A stretch of DNA of 64,000 nucleotides from Mytilus edulis (GCF_963676685.1 NC_092346.1:28967133-29031132); one strand, 5' to 3'. Positions 19,664 through 31,109 are shown, counted from the first letter of the stretch. Notes: generated from the letters alone by a model not told the origin. Numbers and translations: made by a program.

Positions 19664-21841
19664 TTAGTTTCTTCGAGTTTGGTTGATTTGACTGTACATT
19701 CGCATCATTGGAGGCAGATGTTGGTTTGGTTGGAATGGATATAGATGTTGAGGCACATGTTGAATTGGTGTTATCATTGGAGGAATTATTGGTGGTATAT
19801 TGAGTAGAGTGTGCTGGTTTGGGTAATGGCTCTGATGAGATGTTAAGCTTGGAGGCGGTTGATATATAGGTTGATTCGGATACGTTTGTTGTATTACAAG
19901 AGGTTTCTTGATTGGAGTATGTACATTTGGGTTCATTGGCCGTTTTCGTTTTATCGGTATTTGATTTTCTTTCATCCGTGCATGTTTCTTCTGGCCTTGT
20001 TTGTCTAAAAAATCAAGGCTAGCTCCAGATTGTGAGTCAGGTATTTCATCTGTTCTTAGGCAAAATTCTTCTTCCATTAAATGATCAATGTTATTTGTAC
20101 ATGAATTTATATTGTCATTACCAGGCTCATTTATTTCATTATTGTGTCTGTTGGATCGTTTTTGTCTATGTGGCCGACGAGAATGGTTGCCATGAGACAT
20201 TAAATCGATTTTCAAATCCATTAGTTTATCACTTAAATTGCCAATTTTGTTGTCCTGCTTAATTGCATCAAATTCTAATGTTTTTATTCTTTGTTCTAAA
20301 ACCCATGACTTTAAGTCCTCATTTTGATCTCTCGCATATTCAACTCCATTATGGCTTTCCTTTCTTGTATATACACCATTTTTTTGTTTTTGGATTCTGA
20401 GTGACGTTTCTAAATCAATAATGTCCTGTTCTAGTTTTACTGTGTATGCTCTATTTGTTGCAAGCTCCTTCTTTAAAGTGTTCATTTCTGAGTCAAGTTT
20501 ACAAAATTGGCTATCTTTAGTTTTCAAAAGTTTTTCACTACGAGCTAGTTTTGTTTTCAAGTGACTGATTTCCTCATCTTGTATTGAGCTAGAGTTTTGG
20601 ATGTTACACTTTGACGGACTAGACTGTTTTTGTGCTTGTACCTTCACTGGACTCTTATCTGTTGACTGAGTGGGTAGTTTAGTAACCTTCAGTGGAATAT
20701 TTCTCTTTACATGTGTGTTGGGGGAGTGCATAGTTTTTTCATCACTTTTCTTGTTACTGTTATCAGCAATATTCATACATGTACTCATATCATTGTGTAA
20801 AATTTGTATTGACACTATTTGATTGTTTGCACTTTTGTTAAGAGCAGAGTACGTTTTAGTAACAGTTTGTGGAGTCTGATTGATAATGGCATGATCATTT
20901 CTAAGTTTTACACACCCCTTACAAATATACTCAATTGTGCTATTTTCTTCTAGATGTTTAATTTCTTCTAACGTGATATTTTCACACTCATAATGTACCC
21001 AAAAGGAGCAGGAATCACATTCTACAGCCTTTGAGTCGGTTTCACACAATAATAGGCATGTTGGGCATATTGAATTTTCATCATTTTCATTATCGCTGCA
21101 ATTAATATCATTTGTTATTGGCAGACCAGAGTAACAAGCAGAGGGTGCTGGGTCACAGTCTTTCATTGATTCTATATTTGTATCTTGACATTTACTTTTA
21201 TTGAGGAAGCATTTGCAATACTCTCTAATTTTGGCATTTAAGTTCATAAAGTCTTTATTACGATCTAATATCAGTAGAATGTCAGATAGTTGTGAAGATA
21301 CGAAGTCAATTATATGATTCTGATTTCCATTCAAAAGTACTCTAGAGGTTGAATTGTAGAAGTTTAGTACAAATATCTTTTTTCTACTCTTTGTAACATT
21401 TAGAGATTCCGAGACAATCGCTCCAGATTTATCAGTAGTATTAGTCTGATTTATATGCAAGTCTGAACTCAAGAGGACATTTTTTGTGACTATTCGGAAT
21501 TCTTCATAAGCTGCCGCAGAGAATGTTAAAACCAAGTTACCACTTTTATACTCTGGAACAACCGTAAGGGTTCTCTCGGAAGCTTCTAATTTATTTGACA
21601 TGGCTTTGTTTTTATTCAGTTCATAGTCAACATATATCTTTGAAGTTTTTGTATTGTCTTTACACTGATTGTTTATAACTTTGACAGGTGTGTAGACCAT
21701 TTTCTTTGATTTGACCTTATTACTACGCCTTCTCATTTCAACTAGACTCATATTGAATTGTTTATGTTGGTTGGATGGTATGATGCAGACTCGCTTGCAA
21801 GGGATAATGTACAGTGCACGGGTATATTTACCAGAATACAA
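19664..21841 (-). CDS. LINE ORF1 protein (PHD finger, coiled coil, proline-rich tail)
   Basis: This is an intact ORF of up to 725 residues; an alternative and perhaps better start is Met31 (21751). ORF1 proteins bind the element's RNA and are needed for retrotransposition. About residues 256-307 form a PHD-type zinc finger (CPTC, CDSCSFWVHYEC, YICKGC). Residues of about 421-487 form a coiled coil (for example EEISHLKTKLARSEKLLKTK). Residues of about 650-715 are rich in Pro, Gln and His. It is followed directly by ORF2 in another frame. The lack of any stop suggests that the copy is fairly young or that only ORF2 was hit. Confidence 0.85.
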   Translation of the reverse strand: MYSGKYTRALYIIPCKRVCIIPSNQHKQFNMSLVEMRRRSNKVKSKKMVYTPVKVINNQCKDNTKTSKIYVDYELNKNKAMSNKLEASERTLTVVPEYKSGNLVLTFSAAAYEEFRIVTKNVLLSSDLHINQTNTTDKSGAIVSESLNVTKSRKKIFVLNFYNSTSRVLLNGNQNHIIDFVSSQLSDILLILDRNKDFMNLNAKIREYCKCFLNKSKCQDTNIESMKDCDPAPSACYSGLPITNDINCSDNENDENSICPTCLLLCETDSKAVECDSCSFWVHYECENITLEEIKHLEENSTIEYICKGCVKLRNDHAIINQTPQTVTKTYSALNKSANNQIVSIQILHNDMSTCMNIADNSNKKSDEKTMHSPNTHVKRNIPLKVTKLPTQSTDKSPVKVQAQKQSSPSKCNIQNSSSIQDEEISHLKTKLARSEKLLKTKDSQFCKLDSEMNTLKKELATNRAYTVKLEQDIIDLETSLRIQKQKNGVYTRKESHNGVEYARDQNEDLKSWVLEQRIKTLEFDAIKQDNKIGNLSDKLMDLKIDLMSHGNHSRRPHRQKRSNRHNNEINEPGNDNINSCTNNIDHLMEEEFCLRTDEIPDSQSGASLDFLDKQGQKKHARMKENQIPIKRKRPMNPNVHTPIKKPLVIQQTYPNQPIYQPPPSLTSHQSHYPNQHTLLNIPPIIPPMITPIQHVPQHLYPFQPNQHLPPMMRMYSQINQTRRN

Positions 21842-21931
21842 TTAAAATGTTCATAAAAATCTTTTAGTAAAATATAAAATGAGGTGCTGGAATACCCGGG
21901 AGGTAATAAAATATTACTTTGTTTTATATTT

Positions 21932-21944
21932 CCAAGATGGCGGC
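21932..21944 (+). promoter_or_regulatory. YY1-type site between LINE and Mutator-like gene
   Basis: CCAAGATGGCGGC matches the known YY1 consensus (AANATGGCGGC) perfectly, in a GC-richer patch. It lies just 5' of LINE ORF1 (minus) and 5' of the plus-strand Mutator-like exon 1. Either unit could use it as an initiator element; which one is not resolved. Confidence 0.45.
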
Positions 21945-22092
21945 AAAATATAGCCGGCGACAAGGCGCACTTTGAACAGGCCTAGTCCTGATTTAAAACA
22001 ATGTTTGTAACTAAAATAACAGTTTGTGGCGGTGAAGTGAATGTTTCTATACAGTTATATACACATGTGCATTAAAACAAACGGTTTAAAAC

Positions 22093-22550
22093 GTGCTTGT
22101 AAATAAAAATATATCAGGAGCTAAAAAGCGTGTCAGCCATCTTTTCCTCCACATCCGGGCCGCAATCGATTATTGTGTAACTGTCAGTGACAATTTAAAT
22201 TTTATAAAACCTGTGTCAAGTATCGCCGGAAGCAGAAGTGATAAAGAAGTTGAACTTATTTATGATAGAACAGATATTCTACCAGACAATCTGGTTCATT
22301 TAAATTTTTGCAGATTTATTATAGAAATTGATCTGATAATTCAAGGCCTTGAGTCCTGTTCAAATTATTTGAAACCCCTTCATCTGAAGGATTCATAAGG
22401 TGTTTTACCTAGAGGTTTAGGAGGATGGCTGTACATAGAGTGTAAACAATGTATTAGAGTTAAAAAAAATACCACTGTCCAAGCGTCATTTCACAACACC
22501 GAGCAAAAGGGGTCCAGGAGTTTTTGATGTAAACACCAAAATTGCAACAG
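22093..22550 (+). pseudogene. Mutator-like gene, exon 1 (nonsense and frameshift)
   Basis: An open frame from ATG 22093 reads HLNFCRFIIEIDLIIQGLES then LKPLHLKDS to TAA 22396-22398. The same frame continues GVLPRGLGGWLYIECKQC, and after a frame change near 22490-22505 it reads KRGPGVFDVNTKIAT up to the GTACAT donor at 22551. ECKQC is probably part of a zinc site. The true start is unknown; the residues before about 22260 resemble nothing I know. Confidence 0.65.
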
Positions 22551-23030
22551 GTACATGAATGGCACTCTGAAAAATTATAATTGTATATTTTTGTTGCTTT
22601 TTCATTTTTGTTATATATGTGATCAATGAATGATTTTTTTTCTTCAGGTTTAATTCAGTCATGATTTGAAGACAGAAAAAAATATTAACATGCATAGTCA
22701 TGATAGTAGCCCGTTTCTTGGTGGGTCATGGAGAAATTTGGCTTGAACAGTTACCCCATGGATTGTAAATTGTGTTTGACATAAATCTGTTTTAAAGGCC
22801 TAAAAATGCAGTACTGTTATATACATGTATGACATTGACAGCCAAAAAGGAAAGGGATATAAGAAATTGATTTTGGTGAACTGATTAAAATGATGCATCC
22901 ACATGTACAATAAAAACAACATGGTGGATGTCAGCAATTATAGGCAACCATAATACCTTCAACAATGAAAAAAATTATGTCATGGCAGTCAGCTGTTTAA
23001 TACCTGACATGAAAAATATGAGACAATTAA

Positions 23031-23187
23031 CAGAGGCGGATTTAGGGGACCCCCCCCCCAACCCTTTTTGGGAAAAAATTTGTTGCTTACATTGTATATA
23101 GGGAATCACTGAAGCATGACTGGAACAGGCCCCCTCTTAGGTCAGTCAGTGGGCCCCCACTTATGAAAATTACTGGATCCGCCACTG
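23031..23187. mobile_element. hAT-like MITE with GGCGGATCC termini
   Basis: Left end CAGAGGCGGATTTAG, right end CTGGATCCGCCACTG; the inner sequence has long C/G runs (GGGGACCCCCCCCC, GGGCCCCCAC). The CAG...CTG ends resemble hAT elements. An 8-bp target duplication is not clean here. Related ends occur at 24875, 41144 and 41331. Confidence 0.6.
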
Positions 23188-23219
23188 ATTCAATTATGAA
23201 GACTATAGTCAGACAAATT

Positions 23220-23400
23220 TATAACCAATAAATTGATAAAAAAACCTATATGACAGACATGAACCAACAGCAACCACTGAACTTGACTGAACAGTCTCCT
23301 GACTTAGGACAGGCACATTAAGAATGCTGATGGGTTAAAGAGTTTGTGAGTGCTCAATTCCCCTAACAGCTAGGACTGTGCATTAATGTGAAAGAAACTA
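23220..23400 (+). repeat. Family B repeat fragment
   Basis: ACCAACAGCAACCACTGAAC, CTCCTGACTTAGGACAGGCA and TGCTGATGGGTTAAAGAG match the middle of family B as seen at 41.2 and 52.6 kb. Confidence 0.6.
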
Positions 23401-23954
23401 GTAAATCAGTTGATTTTCTTTCCTTGCCATGCTGGTTTCCATGTCAAATGGTAGAATCTGAAGAGAATAGTTTAGCATTTGTTTATTCTGTAATTTTAAA
23501 TTGAACTGATGGAAACCTGAAGAGAATGATGTACAATTTGTTTTGCATGGAAATATCAGAGAAGACTGTTGATTGTTTTATTTTCATTGGTAAGCAATTT
23601 TTGAGATCAGTACATGATATATTTAAACTAGTGTCATTTAAAGATTACAAAAATATTTTGTAGATACAGAAGTGCTGTCTACTTGATTAAGGACTGCTTA
23701 CTAAATTGTTAATTACAATCAGCTTGTTTGTTATTTATGTCAACTGTTTGTAATTCTTTGTTATTAAGCAGCTCCTATAAACACTTCATAAAATTGGAAT
23801 GGCTCCATGGGTGGCAAATGTTTGATAAGTTTGGTAAAGTATAAATAGTATAATAAACAACAACCATGCACAATTACAGCTATTTCATGTACTGATGTCA
23901 GAGGTCTTCCAGATTTGTGTTAATTTCATTATACTTCTTCTTTTTCTTTTAATT

Positions 23955-24115
23955 AAAAGTATACTAGTTCAGTGAGAATGAACGTCATACAAAACTCCAA
24001 ATTATGCACTAGAAACTAAAATTAAAAATAATACAAGACTAACAAATGCCAGAGGCTATTTACTTGGGACAGGCGCTAAAATGCAGCATGGGTTAAACAT
24101 GTTGATGAGATGTCA
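23955..24115 (+). repeat. Family D repeat fragment
   Basis: ATACTAGTTCAGTGAGAATG, AACGTCATACAAAACTCCAA, TACTTGGGACAGGCGC and GGTTAAACATGTTGATGAGA match the fuller copy at 44.93-45.36 kb. Confidence 0.65.
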
Positions 24116-24118
24116 TAT

Positions 24119-24145
24119 ATACATGTATATATATATATATATATC
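24119..24145. repeat. (TA)n microsatellite
   Basis: An alternating TA run directly after the family D fragment. Confidence 0.85.
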
Positions 24146-24556
24146 TATCAATAAGATTTTTATTGAAAATAATATTAATATTAAACATGTTAGATTAACT
24201 ACTTTACACTTTACTCACAAGTTTGAATATAGATTTAAAATATAAACCTACTAAATACACTATATACATGTACTTAATATACACAAATTATAATTTATTA
24301 TATACATGTATTAACTTACTTTACCCTCAGTCTATACACACACCTTATACTTTTTTAAACATTTTTTTGCAATACAATATATGTATATACACAAGTTATA
24401 CTACTTCTTTTGTCTTCAGAAGAAGCATTATATATCAGTGCTCTTTAAATCAAATGTTTATTGCTGTTACTAAGGAAGTTTTTATTTTTCTCAATTTTTA
24501 ACATGTACAAAAAAAATGTATAATACAAATCACTGCTATAATTTCATTTTCAACAG

Positions 24557-24745
24557 GCATGCTTCACGTAGGCCTTGGTGAGACCCAACTGAATAATCTG
24601 TTGGCCTCAGTGAATCTTCACTATTTGAGCGTATCTGGGTTAAAGACGAGAGAAGAAGAAGTTGGGGCAGCATTGGAGTCATATGCTGAAGAATCCATGA
24701 CAAAATATCTAAATATGGAGTCTAATTTACAGGAAAATACTCACG
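24557..24745 (+). pseudogene. Mutator-like gene, exon 2
   Basis: 189 nt, phase 1 on both sides, acceptor TTTCAACAG, donor GTTTGT. It encodes MLHVGLGETQLNNLLASVNL, then VSGLKTREEEVGAALESYAE and ESMTKYLNMESNLQENTH. This exon is itself intact; the label follows the gene model. Confidence 0.7.
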
Positions 24746-24764
24746 GTTTGTTGTAACTTAGGGA

Positions 24765-24870
24765 TGTTAGAAATGATAGGTCACAATATGGCCTTCAACA
24801 ATGAGCAAAGCCCATACCACATAATCAGGTAAAGACGCCTTGAAATGAAAATGTAAAAACAATTCAAACA
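24765..24870 (+). repeat. Family B repeat fragment
   Basis: It contains GGCCTTCAACAATGAGCAAA and GCCCATACCACATA, as in other family B copies. Confidence 0.55.
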
Positions 24871-24874
24871 AGAA

Positions 24875-25640
24875 CAGTGGGACATCTAGAAATTTTCATA
24901 AGTGGGGGGCCCACTAACAACATAAAAGGGGCCCTCTTCATTCATGATTCTGTGATTCCCTAAACATGTTCTTGGATTAATTTGCACTTCTCATAAGTGC
25001 AAATTGGAACCACACTTTTTTTTGTCGTAGAATCATCAAATTTGGCAATAATGTACCTCTGGGGATAAATAACACAATACAAAAATAAATTTGATATGGC
25101 TCGCCCGGTTCGGCAACTGGAGCGAAAACAGTGACAAAATCCTGTAGGATATTTTTTTCTCCCATAGGATTTTTAAAAATCCTACAGGATTTTGAGATAT
25201 CCTATAGGATAAAGTCATAATCCCGTAGGATATTTTAAATATCCTATGGGATATATAAATCCTATCGGATTTATTTATCCTATAGGAAAATTTATCTCCT
25301 ATGGGATTAAATTAATATCCTATGGGATTTAAAATCCTGTAGGATTTTCAAAAAAAGTGTTAAATCCGATAGGATTTTTTTTATCCTATAGGATTATCAT
25401 GAAAGACTTTTTGACAGAAACTAATGTCCCTTAGGATATTTTTTTCTGCTAAGGGATTTATTTTGTCCTGTGGGATGTTTTTTCTCCCATGGGATATTTT
25501 TTTCTCCTACCGGATTTTTTTCTCTCCCTTAGGATAAATTTTGTCCTGTAAGATATTTTGTTTTCCCTTAGGATTAACTTTGTCCTATAGGATTATTTTT
25601 TCTCCCATAGGATTAAATTTTGATACGTTTTGTCATCTAA
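24875..25640 (-). mobile_element. TCC(N4)GGA palindrome-array element, copy L
   Basis: It begins with a worn CAGTGG end and a GTGGGGGGCCCAC block. Next is a unique head at about 24960-25140, with a foldback TTTGCACTT..AAGTGCAAA and the GGCTCGCCCGGTTCGGCAAC stretch. Then comes an array of about 23 short palindromes (25141-25620) such as ATCCTATAGGAT, ATCCTACAGGAT, ATCCCGTAGGAT and CCCTTAGGAT, spaced some 15-30 bp apart by T-rich or A-rich spacers. Copy R at 40310-41144 has the same head and array in the opposite orientation. No ORF is credible in it. Confidence 0.75.
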
Positions 25641-25689
25641 AATGGATTCGTCAGTTTTGTTGGTATCTTACAAACGTTAACAATTGTTG

Positions 25690-26285
25690 CTACATAGATA
25701 TTGATCACTACGTAGCTACTACGATATTGAACTCAACCTTTGTATTTAGCCTAGCTGCTACATAGATATTGATACCAGGGATCAGTTCAATATCGTAGCA
25801 GCTACGTAGCGACTATGTAGCTGCTATCAAAATCTAAGTAATAACTAGTCTATAGCTACACGTTCAATAGTCAATATCTACGTAGCACTACGTAGCTGCT
25901 ACGATATTGAACGCGTCCCAGGGTTGGGTTCAATATCGTAGCAGCTATGTAACGGCTACGTAGCGGCTACGTAGCTGCTATCAATATTTATGTAACAACT
26001 AGTCTATAGCTACACATTCAATAGTCAAAATCTACGTAGCACTTCGTAGCTGCTACGATATTGAACTCGACCCATCTACGTAACCGCTACGATATTGAAC
26101 ACGACCTTGGGTTGTGTTCAATATCTTATCGGCTATATAGGGCTATGTAGATTTATGACTTTTGAACGGGTGGCTAGCCTAGCTGCTACATAGATATTAA
26201 TAGCAGCTAAGCTAGCTTCTCGTTCAATAGTCATAAATTTACGTCGCACTACGTAGCTGCTACGATATTGAACGCAACCCTGAAA
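25690..26285. repeat. CTACGTAGC foldback array
   Basis: Three or more units of about 140-170 bp follow each other. Each opens with TTCAATATCGTAGCAGC plus TACGTAG and closes with the complement (CTGCTACGATATTGAA). Between them are AACTAGTCTATAGCTACAC and TTCAATAGTCA phrases and CAACCC/GGGTTG at the outer edges. Each unit can fold back on itself. No coding capacity. Confidence 0.7.
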
Positions 26286-26799
26286 AGGGTCGTTCTAGTT
26301 TCAATAATTATCGAAACGGATACATGGAAATATTACTTTATAGGATTGTGCAAATCTTGCCTTCGTATATGGTTTTCATGATATTAATTATTAATGAGTC
26401 TGTTTAATAAATGTTGTTTGTTTTACGTCCTGTGGCAAATATTACATGTATGTTCATAACGAGAATACAATATGTAGGCTTTTCATAGCAAATATAAATG
26501 GTCGACTGAGAGAATGGACATGGAACTTGGAATGGTAATGCAAAATGAGGATATATTGAATAAAAAACAGAGCTGCCTCAATTAATTGTGCAAGAGTACC
26601 AAATGTGCAGAAGTCTTCCGTGCATGAAATCTATGCTTAAATCGACCATCGTTTTTCAAGTACAGTTTTTAATAATATCAACTGGTTAAATGCATTTTGA
26701 TGGCTTAAATAAAAGGGAGAGTTCTTTTAGATTGGATTATTTATAGCACTTTAGTTTTTTTGGTATGATACTATATTTCAGATTTCTCTTGGTTATGTT

Positions 26800-26900
26800 T
26801 TTGCACTTAGTGCGGGAAATCGTGGGTTCAAATCCCGGCCTGGTCAATCCAAATACGTCAACATTTAAAATTGCTGTTCCTCCGCTAAGCAAGTGGAATT
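26800..26900 (+). repeat. Possible tRNA-derived SINE remnant
   Basis: CGTGGGTTCAAATCCCGGCC at 26821-26840 contains a good pol III B box (GGTTCAAATCC) in a GC-richer patch. No convincing A box or cloverleaf is seen upstream, so it is not a tRNA gene. Confidence 0.4.
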
Positions 26901-29900
26901 AATAATTTAATTACACCTCTCCTCCATTACATGATATATCTGTAAAAAAAGACTGGTATGCTCGAGTGGCTAAATGATGTCCAAATGCGGAGTGTTACCT
27001 TGTGAACTAGCACGTTAAAAATCTTTCTCGACACTATCAGTCTAGAACAGGGTTCATATTCAGTATAACATTTGGAACTTGAATTTGTCTCTGGACAGGT
27101 CTGGATATAAGGCATATTCAACGTTCATTATATATCTACTAAATGGTTAATAAATAGAGAAGTATTTTCCTTGTACTGCTTTTTATTTCATGTACTTGGT
27201 TTGATTTCCACGAATTGATATTATAAAAATGGTATGGTTAAACTTTTCACAAAATATGTATGTGCCTTTTGTGATATTTTAAATGGCAGGTAATATGAAA
27301 TTAGCTCCTTACTTTATTTATACATGGAACGTTTTTGTTTGGCTTGATAAGGTGTATAGGGATCTCTCTATAATAAAAAAAACCCCCAAAAGACTGTAAA
27401 AAAAACTTTCAATATCTTGATTGTCTGTGTTGTTGGGTTGTTGTCTCATCAATATTTACTCTTAATCCCTTTTTTTCGAACCAAAAGGGTAGACTTGAGC
27501 ACAGAAATATTGTCCACTCTTGACTTCATCAGCTCGACTTTCGACTTAACCTTGCTGAAAAAGTAAAGCCCCCCCCTATTCCTACCAACGTGAAAATTAG
27601 TTAACAGACTAAGATGGCCACTACGATGCTTTATGCTGTTGTTTTTTAATCGCTGCCTATTGCAGCTATCATTCCCGGTTTTTGGACAGAATAAAAAGTA
27701 GATGTGGTTCGATTGTGAATGAGACAACTTCAAACTATTGCTTTCCACCAAGGTCCACATGAAGCTGATGAACGCAAATTTATATAAAAAAAAAGAAGAT
27801 GTGGTATGATTGCCAAAGAGACGAATGACATAGAAATTAACAACTATACATGTAGTTCACCTTACGGCTTCCCACAATGAGCAAAGCTTTTGTATCTAAT
27901 TTTATTTTATATGATTAATGTATTGCCTTGTGTCGTTTCTTTTGTTTACTAGTTTATTGAATGTCTCTGGTGGTATGAATCTTACTTCATGAAATTTAAA
28001 ATTATACCCTTTTTCAATAATAGGCTACCGCAATAAAGATATAAGCTTAATAAAATAATTATTTCAGATTTTCACTCGTTCAGGAAATGTCATACGGGAC
28101 AAGAATGAGTTTTAATGGCGAAAAATATTTTTTTAAACAAATGTGCATGTGTAAGCTGTTTTGTGATGTTCTATTCTATCAGGAGTTTCAGAAAAGGGGG
28201 AATAAAAACAATTATGCCAAAAAACAGTTTAACTTGCGAAGCTTTCTTTGGTATTCAATGTTACAAAAATAGTTATTCTTTTGTAGATTTAGAACTTTGA
28301 ACACAATTAGAAAAATGTCTATTGAAATTGGTAGATGGCAAAATAGTTAAAGAGAACATTTTATTTATTATATATACTTTATGTAAAATTAGGTGAAATT
28401 GAGGACGAGTTTCATTATAAAGTTGAAACAAAACGAAAAGTGTATTTAACGTTTTTTGTAAATAGCTTCTCAAATATTGAATTGATTTTATCAAAACAAA
28501 AAGTATAAGATCAAAAATTAAATTTTCTATCAAGATTCTTTATTTCTTATAAAACTTGTTTAATGGTACAAGGAACGATATTTTTACATATAACAACATA
28601 CAGATTTTGCGCATGACAAGTTTGCACAAAACGAGCAACAAGAATGAGAGATTGAGGATCAACCTGGAGAACATACGTCTATATTGATATTTCTAATTAA
28701 TTTACACAAATTTTTCAATACACGAATATTTTTTGAAATAAAGTGCCGAATGCATATCTATACCACATCTTCCTATATATAACTTGCCTTGGGTATACTT
28801 TTTATGTCCCTATTCGTACAGGAAGTCCTGTGTTGTTATTTAGACATACCGATCCACAATATCTGACACACATTTGCAAAACAGGTCATTTGTAATATAA
28901 GCTGGAAAAATTTCATAGTTTTAGAATAAAGCGGAGCATCGCAATTGCGTTAAAAATTAATATTTAATTTCCTACCAAAAGATATTGGTTTTTGTTTTCA
29001 ATTCTTTCTCAAATTTAGATATAGAGTTGACACTGCAATGTTTTGTATCAGGTTTATTCCACTCAGGAACTATAGAAGGAATAAACGATTCAGGGAAAGC
29101 CTGCAAAATGGAACCACAATTCAAAATTTTTGTGTTTACTTTGCCTTTGTTTTATTTTGTTTCTAAGGAAATTTCTATGTAAGCTTCTTTGTTTATTTAA
29201 AGAAGCCAATTTTGAGATACAAAGTGAGAAACAAAGCTTTTGCGATTTCATTTCCTTATTTACAACACTAGAGTTTACAGACTATCATTATACCTTGAGA
29301 GACATATGAGAGTATGTGGCGTCCGTGGGGTTCTTCAAATTCGATTACAGAAGTAATATAGAAAAACTCCAAGGGGTAAATACTATATTACGTTTTTAAA
29401 AGAGAATATAAATCATAACTGTCTTCTATGAACGATATCTTTAAAACTGATGTCAATGCTTTTTTTTAACAATTCATCTTTATTCAACAATTGAAGATGA
29501 ATACCATTTTATTGTATAATGTAATAAGCAGTGATGTAAGAAATATAATTCACAATGTGCATGGGAGAACTAAATAATTTAGTTAACTTAATCATATGAC
29601 TCTAAAGCCCGTTCTGTCATTATTAAGAGACGCTAAAGAACTGGACAACTGTGGAAATATAAGATTTTAAGATTTGGAAATAAATGAAATTGGTGTCACA
29701 AATGGTATGTCTGCTTGTATTTGATTTTTTTTTTATAAATATATATAATGCTCTTATACACAATTGTTAATGGTTGTTTTACTTCGCTTAGTTATAGCAT
29801 TTAACAAATAACTCTTCGTATTCTTATTTTCGGCATCAAATAAAATTTATAATGGAATATTTTTTAAAAGGCAAGGAAAATGAAAAAAAATATATACAAC

Positions 29901-31109
29901 AAAAATAAGCAAAAGGAGATGTGGTGTGGGTGTCAAAGAAACACCTATCCACAAACGTTGAAATTGAAGTAGCTGTAAGAAATAAATAAGTCATATTTAC
30001 AGTCTAAAAATGTGTTTAGCCGGGGCCTGAACATCAAATTACACATATCTATACTTGTAATGCATTTGTAAACAAGTTCGTACCCTAAATATGTTCCTCT
30101 CCTAAACATGTCGAGGAAAGTGTTTAACCCTATATGTATTTAACCTGACCACATGTTAAAGATAAACATGTTTGGTACTGCCTCTTATAAATAAGTGAAA
30201 CATTCTCAGTAAATCACATCAGAACTTAGATCAGACTAAAACCTCACTTAAACTGAATATATTTGTTTTTGTAGAACAGGAGTTTAGTATCCCATAAAGC
30301 ATAAATCATTATATAGAGACCTAGGCAGCAAAGATAGTCATTAGAATCTTTTTGAATTTGCCTGTGTTCTATCCTTTTAAAAACCTTGCGGTGAGGCATG
30401 GTTTCTGACATCAGAAAAAAAAGTGAAGTATAGGCCACTGGACGTTAAGCAACCAAGTATTAAACCTCACCTTTCCGTGAAGTGTTTACAATTATTTGTA
30501 TTTTTAAAATAAAAAAAAAAAGGATAAACATTTCCAAAAACTGAAAATATTTGAGAAGACGCTATTACCTTAGAAGTAAAAAATTTACCAGACAGAATAA
30601 ACACGGCAGAAACAAACCAAGAGAACAATTTGAAATACCATATACATGTTAAAATCGGTATATATACAAGCGGATTATAAACGGGACAGGGTTGAGCGAA
30701 CATGAATTTCTACTGATTACACTTAAGGTGGCAATCAACCGATTGAAGCACGTGTCGAGAAAATATTAGATAACTTTCTAATTAAAAATGACATAATTAT
30801 AAAATTTGATTTTATGATTTTTTTACAAAGTCTTTTTCTAGATGCCATATCCGTTGTGATAGTATCTTTCCATCAGGTCATTAGTGTACAATTTTGTTCT
30901 TAGTGCACTAAGGAGGTCCTTTGTAGTATTTCTACGAATCCCATGATTTACATGTATGCTGAGGGAAAAGTCGCACATGTTTTTATAAGTAGGACGAAAG
31001 TCACAAAAATGTAATCAAAGTGTCCACGTTGGGAAAAAGTCTGTGAGAAAGGTTTAAATAATTTTATTTAACATCTTCATATTTTTTTCTGCGAAATCAT
31101 AACTTTGCT
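26901..31109. other. Gene-free part of Mutator-like intron 2
   Basis: It contains a family B fragment at about 27780-27900 (GATGTGGTATGATTGCCAAA) and a run of seven C at about 27570. Otherwise it is AT-rich DNA with short, unrecognised ORFs. Confidence 0.4.
30890..30930. repeat. Isolated MULE-terminus-like motif
   Basis: TTAGTGCACTAAGGAGGTCC resembles the subterminal palindrome (CCTTAGTGCACTAAGG) of the foldback MULE at 36490-39202. It is a probable remnant of a related element. Confidence 0.4.

Larger units (their letters stand above)
16100..22000 (-). mobile_element. Two-ORF non-LTR retrotransposon (LINE), nearly full length
   Basis: ORF1 (19664-21841) and ORF2 (about 16185-19640) are both present in the standard order. 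ORF1 has a PHD finger, which among LINEs is known from CR1-like elements. ORF2 has an APE-type endonuclease, a reverse transcriptase and a C-terminal CCHC motif. The clade is not assigned: CR1-like or another Jockey-superfamily member is likely. The exact 5' and 3' ends were not identified, and no poly(A) tail or target duplication was located. ORF1 is intact, while ORF2 carries at least four disabling changes. Confidence 0.85.

Noticed and set aside
24977-25218. Conserved small ORF shared with 40821-41086
   Set aside because: The conservation follows from the inverted copies of the palindrome-array element; the peptide is largely translated palindromes.
25141-25620. CRISPR-like array
   Set aside because: Repeats are only 10-12 bp, palindromic and variable in the centre, spacers are short and T/A-rich, and the DNA is eukaryotic.
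26819-26850. tRNA gene
   Set aside because: Only the B box half is convincing; no A box, cloverleaf or terminator at the right distance.
28087-28300. Two overlapping cysteine-containing plus-strand ORFs
   Set aside because: About 60 codons each with no recognisable motif, signal peptide or splice sites.
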